36,067 nt of DNA from a virus, in the IMG/VR virus record IMGVR_UViG_3300009370_000081, positions 1 through 36,067 of that record, one strand, 5' to 3'. Below the pieces are notes generated by a model. That model did no database searches and was not told the DNA's origin. It saw nothing but the letters and a program-made list of their open reading frames with translations. How positions within the stretch are numbered: the first letter of the stretch is position 1; each line of letters starts with the position of its first letter. Shown piece by piece: positions 25,761 through 33,734 of this stretch. A program made the translations under genes and the position numbers.

Positions 25761-26101
25761 TGTATACATGTATAATTTATTTAATGCTCGGTGGCTCGCT
25801 AGCCATTGTTCCGGGCTGTGCTATAGAACCAGCCGTTGTAGTGCCGGATACTGCAAGATACTATGAATATGAGTCATATTATGATCGCAGAGACGTTATT
25901 TACAGGCCAGTTCATCTAAGATCCCGTAGGGCGTATTCGTGGAATGTGCGTATTCCTCACCGTCGTGGAACCTGGGTCGAAAACCGTCGTCACCGCCGAG
26001 GAATACGACGACTTTTGCGCCAGCATAGGTACAAGCATCATTTTCGTAAAAATAATAATGGTGTAAAACGACATAAAAAAATGCACAAAAAGAAAAAATA
26101 A
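25760..26101 (+). CDS. Small putative lipoprotein, basic C-terminus
   Basis: A 113-residue protein with a hydrophobic N-terminus and a likely lipobox ending in Cys20 (SLAIVPGC), so a secreted lipoprotein is plausible. The mature part begins with a Tyr/Asp-rich segment and ends very basic (Arg/His/Lys-rich, with RRHRRGIRRLLRQHRYKHHF and a Lys-rich tail). The start shares TAATG with the recombinase stop, so it is coupled to it. Small phage lipoproteins often act in superinfection exclusion or at lysis. The charge suggests binding to nucleic acid, lipid A or peptidoglycan, but none is shown. I do not recognise the family. Confidence 0.6.
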   Translation: MYTCIIYLMLGGSLAIVPGCAIEPAVVVPDTARYYEYESYYDRRDVIYRPVHLRSRRAYSWNVRIPHRRGTWVENRRHRRGIRRLLRQHRYKHHFRKNNNGVKRHKKMHKKKK

Positions 26102-26150
26102 ACTCCTAATGGTTTCTGTTAAAAACTAATTATTAACGCGGAGAAATGTT

Positions 26151-26477
26151 ATGAGTATCAAAAGTTTACGCAAATTAATAAAAGAAGCAATTGAACAGAA
26201 ATACTTTAAAGCGATAGTAAGGTTAGATTATAGTGCCGACAAAAATATTACTGAGATTATAGATCTTTTACGAGCAGTGTGTAGCGTCACTGTTATAAAT
26301 TCTAGTCCATCTGAATCTATCAGTGTGATGAAACAGAGGTCTAGATTAGAAGTGAAATTTTATTTGACCAGCCCTTCAATTAAGGAGCATTTGCAAAAAA
26401 TGGTTTCGGATGCTTTGAATATTGATGGAATTTATTCGTTTAGAATTATTGGTCTTAACGCTATTAAAACAAAATAG
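26151..26477 (+). CDS. Small protein with capsid-targeting-like N-terminus (B)
   Basis: A 108-residue protein beginning MSIKSLRKLIKEAIEQKYF. The basic amphipathic peptide contains L-I-K-E-A, an exact match to the [I/L]-x-E|[A/G] rule for T4 prohead protease sites. The remaining 85 residues (YFKAIVRLDYSADKNI, TEIIDLLRAVCSVTV, then a strand-helix-strand ending SFRIIGLNA) suggest a small ferredoxin- or ACT-like alpha/beta domain. It has a GCGGAGAAAT ribosome-binding site. It differs from the other members of the set (22300, 33758, 34945) in lying inside the replication cluster and lacking a clear AACTATTTAT motif. The function is unknown. Confidence 0.65.
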   Translation: MSIKSLRKLIKEAIEQKYFKAIVRLDYSADKNITEIIDLLRAVCSVTVINSSPSESISVMKQRSRLEVKFYLTSPSIKEHLQKMVSDALNIDGIYSFRIIGLNAIKTK

Positions 26478-26487
26478 AGAGGCTAAA

Positions 26488-27456
26488 TTGCATAGCAATA
26501 AGAGAGTCATGGTAGTTGACATGTTCAACATGTTTTACCGTGCGTGGGTTGTTGACCCTTCATTGTCGTTAAATGGACCACCGATTGGGGGTTTAAAGGG
26601 ATCGTTGAAGATCCTTCAAAAGCTTAGTAGGGACATAAAACCAGATAAAATTTTAATTTGCTGGGATGGCCCAGGCGGATCATTCAAGCGCCGATCAATT
26701 AATAAGAATTACAAGGAAGGCCGCAAGCCTGCGCGATGTAATTGGGGAGATTCTTCTTCCCTATCTCCCGAAGAAAAAGAACACAATCGGAAGTGGCAGC
26801 AATTGAGGTTGATGGATTATTTTAATGAACTTCCTGTCTGCCAGTTATTTCTGCACGACATTGAAGCGGATGACATTATTTCATTTGCATGTCAGCTTCC
26901 TCATCTTAAGGGCTGGCAGAAGATTATTGTTTCCAGTGACAAAGATTTTTATCAACTTCTCGATAACGAAACTTTATTGTTCAGGCCCATTCAAAAACAA
27001 TTATTAAATAAAAACGATATTATAAATGAATTTAGTATTCATCCGAATAATTTTACATTAGCCCGCGCAATGGTTGGTGACAAAAGCGATGGGCTTAAAG
27101 GAGTTCCTGGGGTTGGTTTAAAAACTATTGCGAAAAGATTTCCTTTCTTGGCAGAGGAAAAGATCCACAGTTTAAATAGGATAATAACCCACTGCCAAAA
27201 TACGAACTCTAAGCTTAAGGTATATGAAAACATTCAGGACCATGAAGAACTTATCATAGAAAACTATACGCTAATGCAGCTTTACACTCCCAGCATTAGC
27301 CCCATAGGATCTCAAAAACTTAAAAACGAAATTATCAACTGTGATATGAGTTTTAATAAAATTGGGTTACTACGATTAATGGCCGAAGATGGGTTCGGGG
27401 AGTTCAATTGGACAGATCTCATGAGACATTTTAGAAAAATGGCACTTGATTCTTGA
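26488..27456 (+). CDS. 5'-3' exonuclease / flap endonuclease (Pol I N-domain or T4 RNase H-like)
   Basis: The preferred start is TTG at 26488, five bases after TAGAGAGG and just after the previous stop; an in-frame ATG at 26422 would overlap the upstream gene by 56 bases with no reason. The 322-residue product has the flap nuclease signature: VMVVDMFNMFYRAW with the first metal Asp, YKEGRKP, the EADDIIS acidic cluster, VSSDKDFYQLL, and the helix-hairpin-helix GDKSDGLKGVPGVGLKTI. It removes RNA primers and 5' flaps. It resembles the 5'-nuclease domain of Pol I, while the polymerase domain is encoded separately at 19113. The DnaB-type helicase gene follows. Confidence 0.9.
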   Translation: MHSNKRVMVVDMFNMFYRAWVVDPSLSLNGPPIGGLKGSLKILQKLSRDIKPDKILICWDGPGGSFKRRSINKNYKEGRKPARCNWGDSSSLSPEEKEHNRKWQQLRLMDYFNELPVCQLFLHDIEADDIISFACQLPHLKGWQKIIVSSDKDFYQLLDNETLLFRPIQKQLLNKNDIINEFSIHPNNFTLARAMVGDKSDGLKGVPGVGLKTIAKRFPFLAEEKIHSLNRIITHCQNTNSKLKVYENIQDHEELIIENYTLMQLYTPSISPIGSQKLKNEIINCDMSFNKIGLLRLMAEDGFGEFNWTDLMRHFRKMALDS

Positions 27457-27494
27457 GCATAAAATCTTATATTATAAGAAAAAGAAGGTAAACA

Positions 27495-28886
27495 ATGACA
27501 GAGAACATTAGTTTCTCAAAATATGGTCGCTCCTTTCAAGAAACGCTGGTAAAGCTTATTTTGGAGGACCGTCCATTTTCAGACCAAATAGAAGAAGTTT
27601 TAGATGTTAACTTTTTTGAGTTAAATTATCTTAGAGTTTTTGTTGCTAAAATTTTTGAGTATCGCCAAAAGTATGGTGTTCATCCCACTGAAAAAATATT
27701 CTCTTCAATACTTCGCACTGAATTAAACAACGAACAGCCTGTGATGCAAAAACAGGTAAGAGATTACTTTGCTAGGCTTAAAAGTAGTAGTATTAATGAT
27801 GAGAAATATATTAAAGAAACTTCTTTAGACTTTTGTAAAAAGCAAAAACTCAAAGAAGCAATTTTAGAATGTGTTCCTCTTATTAAAAATTCTTCTTATG
27901 ACGAAATCAAAGGTGTGATTGATAATGCTTTAAAATTAGGCGTTGATACTGATTTTGGCCATGATTATATGAAAGATTTTGAGCTACGCTATGAACTAAA
28001 AGCTCGCGCTCCCATTTCTACTGGCTGGAAATTGATGGATGATATTACTCGTGGTGGGCTTGGCAAAGGAGAATTGGGTGTTGTAATCGCTCCGACAGGA
28101 GCAGGTAAATCTATGGTTCTCACTCATTTGGGAGCACAAGCAATTATCAATGGCATGAACATAATACACTATACTTTGGAATTATCCGAAGCGACGACCG
28201 GGCAACGCTATGACAGTTGCATTTCACGCACTCGCCTTGGAGATCTTTTTTCTATGAAAGATTTTGTTCATGAGAGTATTCAAGAGAAAGCAAAGGGTAG
28301 TTTAATAATTAAAGAATACCCAACTAAATCTGCTAGTATAAATAATTTGAGAACTCACCTAGAAAAGATAAAAAAAAGAAATCATAAAATTGAAATGATT
28401 ATAGTAGATTACGGTGATTTGCTTAAACCCATAGAAAATTATAAAGAGAAAAGGAACGAGTTGGAATCTATTTATGAAGGATTGCGCTCTTTAGCACAAG
28501 AATTTGAATGTCCGGTTTGGACTGCGTCTCAGACAAATAGGTCTGGTCTTAATGCAGAAATAATCACGATGGAATCTATTTCCGAGGCTTTTAGTAAATG
28601 TTTTGTTGCAGATATGATATTCTCAGTTTCACGTACAATCGAAGACAAAAATACATCAAAAGGTCGAGTTTACATAGCCAAAAATCGCAATGGCCCGGAC
28701 GGACTGGTTTATCCTATATTTATGGATCCATCTTATGTAGAAATAAAGTTGTTAGAACCAACGAGAGAAGAGGATCCATCAGGCACAAACTATAGGAAGA
28801 ATGGACCGGTGGAAGCAGCAAAAAGAATAAAGCGCGTAAAAATAACATCAACAAAAAAGGAGATCGAGGGAGATGGAGGTAGCTAG
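27495..28886 (+). CDS. dnaB: Replicative DNA helicase, DnaB/T4 gp41 type
   Basis: A 463-residue helicase. The N-terminal 150 residues are helical (the DnaB/gp41 N-domain). The RecA-like motor has Walker A APTGAGKSM (199-207), HYTLELSEATTGQRYD (about 225-240), Walker B MIIVDYGDLL (301-310) and the sensor strand VWTASQTNRSG (341-351). It ends with AKNRNGPDGLVYPIFMD, as in DnaB-family enzymes. It should unwind DNA at the fork as a hexamer. Its 3' end overlaps the reductase gene by 14 bases. No primase is visible in the window; it may lie elsewhere. Start: ATG after AAAGAAGG. Confidence 0.92.
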   Translation: MTENISFSKYGRSFQETLVKLILEDRPFSDQIEEVLDVNFFELNYLRVFVAKIFEYRQKYGVHPTEKIFSSILRTELNNEQPVMQKQVRDYFARLKSSSINDEKYIKETSLDFCKKQKLKEAILECVPLIKNSSYDEIKGVIDNALKLGVDTDFGHDYMKDFELRYELKARAPISTGWKLMDDITRGGLGKGELGVVIAPTGAGKSMVLTHLGAQAIINGMNIIHYTLELSEATTGQRYDSCISRTRLGDLFSMKDFVHESIQEKAKGSLIIKEYPTKSASINNLRTHLEKIKKRNHKIEMIIVDYGDLLKPIENYKEKRNELESIYEGLRSLAQEFECPVWTASQTNRSGLNAEIITMESISEAFSKCFVADMIFSVSRTIEDKNTSKGRVYIAKNRNGPDGLVYPIFMDPSYVEIKLLEPTREEDPSGTNYRKNGPVEAAKRIKRVKITSTKKEIEGDGGS

Positions 28887-30729
28887 CCAAATATTATCAG
28901 ATATTACAGTTCACATGAAATATGCACGATTTTTACCAAAAAAAGAGCGCAGAGAAACTTGGAAAGAGTTGGTGACGCGCAATAAAAAAATGCACATTAA
29001 AAAATATCCTAACTTAAAGGAAGAAATTGATGAGGCATATAAGTATGTGTATGAAAAAAAAGTTTTGCCTTCGATGCGCTCTCTTCAATTTGGCGGTAAG
29101 CCCATTGAGGTTGCTCCAAATAGGATTTACAATTGTGCTTATTTGCCTGTGGATGATTGGCACTCTTTTTCAGAAATTATGTTCTTACTGCTGGGAGGAA
29201 CTGGGGTGGGATATTCGGTCCAACGCCACCACACGGAGGAATTGCCAGAAATTCAAAAGCCCAGCTCCAAAAGATCACGACGATATTTAATTGCTGATTC
29301 TATTGAAGGATGGGCTGATGCGGTTAAAACATTGATGAAAAGCTACTTTTTTGGTGGTTCTAAGCCACGTTTCGACTTTTCTGATATTAGGCCCAAGGGA
29401 GCGCGATTAATCACCACAGGGGGCAAAGCTCCCGGCCCACAGCCATTGAAGGAATGCTTAGTAAAAGTAGAGGGGATTTTAGAACAAAAAGAAAACGGTG
29501 ATCGGCTAGAAACAATCGAAGTCCATGACATTATTTGTCATATTGCCGATGCCGTATTAGCAGGCGGCATTCGTAGGGCTGCTCTTATATCTCTTTTTTC
29601 TGCGGATGATGAAGAAATGATAGCCGCCAAGAGTGGAAATTGGTGGGAACAACACCCTCAAAGGGGTCGAGCCAACAATTCTATTGTTTTAATGCGTCAT
29701 CGTATTACGAGAGATTTTTTTAATGAACTATGGGAAAGAGTGAAAGCTTCTGGGTGTGGCGAACCAGGGTTTTATTTTACTAATGATAAAGACTGGGGAA
29801 CCAACCCCTGCTGTGAAATCGCTTTAAAGCCCCATCAATTTTGTAATTTAACTGAAATTAATGTGAGCGACCTTTCGACACAGGACGAATATGAAGATAG
29901 AATCCGAGCTGCGACTTTTATTGGCACATTACAAACCGGCTATACTGATTTTCATTATCTGCGCGATGTTTGGCAGTCTTCTACTGAAAAGGACGCTTTG
30001 GTTGGTATTTCCATGACAGGAATTGCTTCTGGAAATGTCCTGAGCTTAAATATGGAAAAGGGAGCCCAAGTTGCTAAAAAAGAAAATTCTCGTGTAGCTA
30101 AGCTTATTGGAGTTAAACTAGCAGCCAGAGTTACCACTGTAAAGCCAGCTGGGACTACCTCATTGGCAGTGGGAACATCTAGTGGTATTCATGCTTGGCA
30201 TAGTCCATATTACATTCGACGAATTCGTGTAGCTAAAAATGAGCCTATTTACACATATTTGTGTGTCAACCATCCTGAGTTGGTGGAGGATGAATATTTT
30301 CGTCCACACGATACAGCAGTTATTGCTGTCCCACAAAAGGCCCCAGAATATGCTATAACTCGTGCAGAAAGCGCCTTACAGCTTCTTAAAAGAATTAAAA
30401 GGGTAAGTACTGAATGGGTTAGAAAGGGCCATAGAAAGGGCCAAAATACCCACAATGTATCCGCCACAGTATCTATTAAGGATGCAGAATGGATTGATGT
30501 TGGAGAATGGATGTGGGAAAACAGAGATTATTATAATGGACTATCCGTTCTTCCATATGATGGAGGAAATTATGTACAGGCTCCATTTGAAGAGTGTTCC
30601 AAAGAGAGATATGAAAAAATGGTTGAAAATTTGAAAAAAGTTGACTTAACAAAAGTAGTGGAAATAGATGATAATACTGATCTCAAGGGCGAACTAGCGT
30701 GTGCAGGTGGCCATTGTGAATTAGTATAG
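28873..30729 (+). CDS. nrdJ: Class II (adenosylcobalamin-dependent) ribonucleotide reductase, monomeric type
   Basis: A 618-residue reductase. Its key residues fit the monomeric B12-dependent enzyme of Lactobacillus leichmannii. NCAYLP carries Cys88 (redox partner), NPCCEIAL carries the Asn311-Cys313-Glu315 catalytic trio, and FCNLTEINV carries Cys324 (second redox Cys). CAGGHCELV at the C-terminus supplies the Cys610/Cys615 shuttle pair. FLLLGGTGVGYSVQ and TVKPAGTTSLAVG are further family motifs. It makes deoxynucleotides without oxygen or a second subunit but needs adenosylcobalamin from the host. It is somewhat shorter than the Lactobacillus enzyme (739 residues). An extra Cys (314) replaces the usual Gly beside the thiyl Cys. 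The start overlaps the helicase gene and has AAAAGGAGATC upstream. Confidence 0.93.
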   Translation: MEVASQILSDITVHMKYARFLPKKERRETWKELVTRNKKMHIKKYPNLKEEIDEAYKYVYEKKVLPSMRSLQFGGKPIEVAPNRIYNCAYLPVDDWHSFSEIMFLLLGGTGVGYSVQRHHTEELPEIQKPSSKRSRRYLIADSIEGWADAVKTLMKSYFFGGSKPRFDFSDIRPKGARLITTGGKAPGPQPLKECLVKVEGILEQKENGDRLETIEVHDIICHIADAVLAGGIRRAALISLFSADDEEMIAAKSGNWWEQHPQRGRANNSIVLMRHRITRDFFNELWERVKASGCGEPGFYFTNDKDWGTNPCCEIALKPHQFCNLTEINVSDLSTQDEYEDRIRAATFIGTLQTGYTDFHYLRDVWQSSTEKDALVGISMTGIASGNVLSLNMEKGAQVAKKENSRVAKLIGVKLAARVTTVKPAGTTSLAVGTSSGIHAWHSPYYIRRIRVAKNEPIYTYLCVNHPELVEDEYFRPHDTAVIAVPQKAPEYAITRAESALQLLKRIKRVSTEWVRKGHRKGQNTHNVSATVSIKDAEWIDVGEWMWENRDYYNGLSVLPYDGGNYVQAPFEECSKERYEKMVENLKKVDLTKVVEIDDNTDLKGELACAGGHCELV

Positions 30730-30738
30730 GGAAAAATA

Positions 30739-31329
30739 TTGTTTGTAACATTTTATTTAATGTCTGTTTTAAGTATTAGTGCTCCACCCGTCCATGATGA
30801 ACCAGTTGGGTGCTATAGTGAATTATATTTTAAATATAAAGACATAGTTAACCAAGCTATCCACAAGTGCCCTGGGGTTAGTCCTGTAAAAATAAATAGA
30901 AATTTTATATGGGAGCTGGCTGAAATAGAAAACAAATACAAGCCCCCCAAGTCTTTGCGGGGAATGTTGTTGGCGGCAGCTTGTCAAGAATCTAAATATA
31001 ACCCCAAGGCCAAAGGGGACAGGCGCTTTAGCAAAAAAAGACGCCCGAAAGCAATAGGGCTTTTGCAGTTTTGGCCATGGGCAAATAAATACATCAATCG
31101 CTTAAATCCTTATCAGTCAGCTCATTTTTGGATGAAAAGGATAAAAAAACAACTAAAAACATCTATCCCTAGACAATGTAAATTTAAGAGTCGAAAGCGC
31201 AGATGGCTGGCAGCGTGGGTAACGGCTATTCGATTTCCTAAAAAATCAGGACGGTGTTATGAAAAGCCCAAACACTATCGATTATTAAAAAGATGGCGTC
31301 GGAACATAAAAAAAGATCGGAAACCTTGA
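30739..31329 (+). CDS. Secreted lytic transglycosylase (SLT-like)
   Basis: A 196-residue protein starting with TTG after TAGGGAAA; this start gives a signal-like N-terminus (FVTFYLMSVLSISA), while an ATG at 30760 would remove most of it. The SLT core is visible: MLLAAACQESKYNPKAKGD with the probable catalytic Glu84, then KAIGLLQFWPWANKYINRL corresponding to the 'GarGLmQlmp.ta' motif. The C-terminal 60 residues are very basic, suiting contact with the cell wall or membrane. It would cleave peptidoglycan glycan strands, probably as the lysis enzyme. No holin is recognised nearby. A signal peptide would allow holin-independent export. The basic tail is unusual. Confidence 0.8.
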   Translation: MFVTFYLMSVLSISAPPVHDEPVGCYSELYFKYKDIVNQAIHKCPGVSPVKINRNFIWELAEIENKYKPPKSLRGMLLAAACQESKYNPKAKGDRRFSKKRRPKAIGLLQFWPWANKYINRLNPYQSAHFWMKRIKKQLKTSIPRQCKFKSRKRRWLAAWVTAIRFPKKSGRCYEKPKHYRLLKRWRRNIKKDRKP

Positions 31330-31353
31330 AAAAACGAAAAATGTTTCTATTAT
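31326..31353 (+). promoter_or_regulatory. Candidate host sigma70-type promoter
   Basis: TTGAAA (31326-31331) and TATTAT (31348-31353) are 16 bases apart, overlapping the end of the previous gene and 24 bases before the start at 31378. The same TTGAAA-16-TATWWT layout occurs before the DnaE gene, suggesting early or middle transcription by host RNA polymerase. Confidence 0.45.
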
Positions 31354-31377
31354 CTTTATAACCAAAGGAGAGGTTCT

Positions 31378-31632
31378 ATGAGTGAAAATATTACTAAAAA
31401 TAAAGATGAATATATCGTTGATTTTATCAAAGCATTTAAATCCGTCGAAGACGAGATGGAGCCCTATAAAGAGCATCGTCGTGATCTTAAAAAGAATTAT
31501 GTCGATAACGGATGGCTTACCAAGGACGAGCTTCGTTTTGCCGTCAGGGCCTATAGGATGTTAAAGGCGGATGATGACTACAACCACTTTTCAGAAATTT
31601 ATAAAAAGATTTCTAAATCTATTGGAGAGTAA
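31378..31632 (+). CDS. Small helical protein, possibly GapR-like
   Basis: An 84-residue, charged, probably all-helical protein (VDFIKAFKSVEDEMEPYKEH, then RRDLKKNYVDNGWLTKDELR and RAYRMLKADDDYNHF). The arrangement of a first long helix followed by 'GWLTKdELr..vra.r' is reminiscent of the GapR/DUF2312 DNA-binding family, but the match is too weak to assign. It has an AAAGGAGAGG ribosome-binding site and a host-type promoter, and it is directly followed (two bases) by the co-chaperonin gene, so both are probably expressed early together. Confidence 0.55.
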   Translation: MSENITKNKDEYIVDFIKAFKSVEDEMEPYKEHRRDLKKNYVDNGWLTKDELRFAVRAYRMLKADDDYNHFSEIYKKISKSIGE

Positions 31633-31634
31633 TC

Positions 31635-31913
31635 GTGAGCGTTATTCCCTATAACCGATTTTTATTGGTAGAACCAATAGAAGAAAAAGAAGAGGCTCAA
31701 GAAAGTTTAGTTCTTGTGCCGGAAGAATTTAAAATTGAACCAGCTCATAAAATGGTCAAAATTGTTTCATTTGCCAATAATTGTACAGTAAATTGGCATA
31801 AAAATATGAAAATTATTGTACCTTCTAACTTATTAGAAAAACTAACTTTTAATGGCAAAGACTATCATTTGTTGTTGGAGAATCATGTGATGTTAGGGCT
31901 GGATGATAAGTAA
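31635..31913 (+). CDS. groES: GroES/Cpn10-like co-chaperonin (T4 gp31 analogue)
   Basis: A 92-residue protein starting with GTG two bases after the previous stop, with TTGGAGAG upstream. It has the Cpn10 layout: VIPYNRFLLVEPIEEKEEA (GroES 'plgdRvlvk..e.e'), a mobile-loop-like segment SLVLVPEEFK at about residues 24-33 (the hydrophobic VLV triplet should contact the chaperonin), and the closing KMKIIVP...NGKDYHLLLENHVM (GroES 'V.f....g.kv..dgeeylil.e.dilai'). It would pair with host GroEL to fold phage proteins, chiefly the gp23-like capsid protein, as gp31 does in T4. It is slightly shorter than GroES (about 97). No GroEL is present in the window. Confidence 0.82.
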   Translation: MSVIPYNRFLLVEPIEEKEEAQESLVLVPEEFKIEPAHKMVKIVSFANNCTVNWHKNMKIIVPSNLLEKLTFNGKDYHLLLENHVMLGLDDK

Positions 31914-32071
31914 GATACTATATATATTAGTGTTTAGACATCACAAATCTTAAGGAGGGAGAACACAGCTAGTCACAAAATTTCATACTTTTGTTTGCTA
32001 CTGTTTGTAACCCACAGAGGTGCAAAATATCTATTAAACTATCACCAACAGCGTGACCTATCGGATGACAA
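31914..32071 (+). other. 158-base non-coding gap with an orphan ribosome-binding site
   Basis: No supported gene, terminator or tRNA is visible. A near-perfect Shine-Dalgarno, TAAGGAGGGA (31951-31960), is not followed by ATG, GTG or TTG within the usual distance. A frame open from 31938 continues past 32098 without a credible start. It could be a decayed small gene or a regulatory or small-RNA region. Confidence 0.4.
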
Positions 32072-32920
32072 ATGTTTAAAAAACACACATATGATTGGGA
32101 CGAAGTTGTAATAGGAGGAGGTTTCAATGCTATCATCTACACAAGCCTACACGGCTCTAAAATACTCTGTGCTGACCGGCCTTATATATTTCCTTTCGAC
32201 CCCTTACGTCTTACTCGGCCTTTGGGGCTGATTTCTGCTCTTCCCCCCACCCTTACTATGGTTGAGATATATGATTATTTATCTTATAGTTTGGCGTGGA
32301 AGGGAAGTCACCCTTTAGCCAATAATATTGGCAATATTCTTTTGAGGCCCGAGGAAAATAGTTTACGAGTGATAACGATTAATAACTCGGTTATAAACAT
32401 TAATTTTAAAAAATTACGCATTTTTGATCCAACTATGGTGTCGGGCATTCCATTCGAGTGGGAAGAAGAAGTCCTCCACTACAGGGTCTTAGACTGGTTT
32501 AAAGTCAGGTCTGGGATGAAGCATAATTATGAACGAATATATGATAGGGGCAACAACTTTGTAAGAACTTTATTTTTTTATCTTTCCCCTCGCATTGACG
32601 GGAATAAGTCTTTCAAAGATGTAGTAACAGAATCCTTTTTTAAAAAGGAAGAATTGCTGGATCCTAATTATTCGGATGCCGTAGCTAGACTAAAAACTAT
32701 TAGTATGATGAAGGCTCATGGCATTAAAGGCACAAGTAACGGCCCTAAACAAAACCTACCTATTAATATAGAATTGTTAGAAAGGGTTGTGGTTCCTATC
32801 AAAATGATATCTTCGCAAGAAGAAGGCAACATCATTATCGATAGCAGAACAGAACAACAGGTGGTGAATGACTACAACACACTTAGCAGGGATAATTCCA
32901 ATAGCGGGCCAACCGCTTAA
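32072..32920 (+). CDS. Unknown protein with Rossmann-like N-terminus
   Basis: A 282-residue protein. The N-terminus DEVVIGGGFNAIIYTSL (about 10-26) followed by SKILCADRP looks like a dinucleotide-binding beta-alpha-beta start (GGGxNA). The rest (SYSLAWKGSHPLANNIGNI, then EWEEEVLHYRVLDWFKV-like residues and FFYLSPRIDGN) matches no family I know. The ribosome-binding site is weak. Its last 53 bases overlap the next gene, which looks like a nucleotidyltransferase, so the two are probably coupled in one pathway, perhaps sugar or nucleotide modification. FAD or NAD binding is inferred from the first 30 residues only. Confidence 0.6.
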   Translation: MFKKHTYDWDEVVIGGGFNAIIYTSLHGSKILCADRPYIFPFDPLRLTRPLGLISALPPTLTMVEIYDYLSYSLAWKGSHPLANNIGNILLRPEENSLRVITINNSVININFKKLRIFDPTMVSGIPFEWEEEVLHYRVLDWFKVRSGMKHNYERIYDRGNNFVRTLFFYLSPRIDGNKSFKDVVTESFFKKEELLDPNYSDAVARLKTISMMKAHGIKGTSNGPKQNLPINIELLERVVVPIKMISSQEEGNIIIDSRTEQQVVNDYNTLSRDNSNSGPTA

Positions 32921-33734
32921 TTTTAATATGCCATGGCACGATTCTCTAATGCCTATAGCACAGAATTATTTGGCAGTAGAACGCTGTGTAACAGAGTGTG
33001 CTTACGCTGGCTGCGAAAGCATATGGGTGGTGTGTAATTTCGACATGCAACCTCTGATCCGCCACAGGTTGGGAGACTACGTGCAAGATCCCGTTTGGGT
33101 TGTGAGAAGGCACGAGTTCAGCAAAACAGATCATCAAAAATTAATTCCTATTTATTACGTGCCCATACACCCAAGAGATAAAAAAAAGAGAGATTGTTTA
33201 AGTTGGAGTGTGCTCTACGGATCGTGGATGGCTAAAAAAATTCTAGGAGGGCTGAGTCAGTGGTTAAAGCCAGAAAAATATTATGTTTCGTTTCCGTATG
33301 GAGTTTACCACCCTTCTATCCTACGCAAGCATAGACAAAAGATATCTTCAGATCAGGATTTCTTTTTATCTTACGAAGGCAAAACTGTAATAAACGGCGA
33401 ATACTTAGGATTTACACTTAATGAGACAGCGGTTCGGAGACTAAATAAAGAAATTAAAATTAAGTCAACGGGCCTATATCGAGATGAAGAGAGAACAGAA
33501 AGACTATCTTTGGAGGAAAGATTTTCCTATAGGTTTTTTTCAGTAGGAGAAGTTTTTAATTCTTTAGATTTAAAAGACTGTTATATACATGATATAAACT
33601 TTTATTGGAATATAGATTGTTGGGAAAAATATTGTGACTATATTAAAGATGGTCAGCATAAATTTAGACGACCCAGTGAATATATATTAAAATATAAAGA
33701 ATGGAACGGAATAGGAATAGACGAAAGTTTGTAA
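32868..33734 (+). CDS. Nucleotidyltransferase-like (GT-A/RmlA-GlmU fold) protein, degenerate active site
   Basis: A 288-residue protein starting at ATG behind AGGTGG, inside the end of the upstream gene. The N-terminus AGIIPIAGQPLNFNMPWHDS, then LMPIAQNYLAVERCV and YAGCESIWVVCNFDMQPLI, follows sugar-nucleotidyltransferases ('giIlAaG.gtRl.pLt...pK.llpv.....i.~ieel..~Gi~~i.vv'). The GxGTRL loop is replaced by GQPLNFN, and the Lys of 'pK.ll' is missing (DSLMPI). Residues about 145-200 (YYVSFPYGVYHPSIL and INGEYLGFTLNE) fit the middle of the fold. It may be an inactive binding protein or a variant enzyme. It ends right before the AACTATTTAT motif at 33733. Confidence 0.68.
   Translation: MTTTHLAGIIPIAGQPLNFNMPWHDSLMPIAQNYLAVERCVTECAYAGCESIWVVCNFDMQPLIRHRLGDYVQDPVWVVRRHEFSKTDHQKLIPIYYVPIHPRDKKKRDCLSWSVLYGSWMAKKILGGLSQWLKPEKYYVSFPYGVYHPSILRKHRQKISSDQDFFLSYEGKTVINGEYLGFTLNETAVRRLNKEIKIKSTGLYRDEERTERLSLEERFSYRFFSVGEVFNSLDLKDCYIHDINFYWNIDCWEKYCDYIKDGQHKFRRPSEYILKYKEWNGIGIDESL

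Noticed and set aside
26422-26487. ATG-initiated extension of the flap exonuclease
   Set aside because: It would lie inside the preceding gene. A TTG at 26488 has TAGAGAGG directly upstream and places the nuclease motif at the usual distance from the N-terminus.
27453-27475. Sigma70-type promoter before the helicase gene
   Set aside because: TTGAGC and TATATT/TATTAT are only about 9-11 bases apart, too close for a normal promoter.
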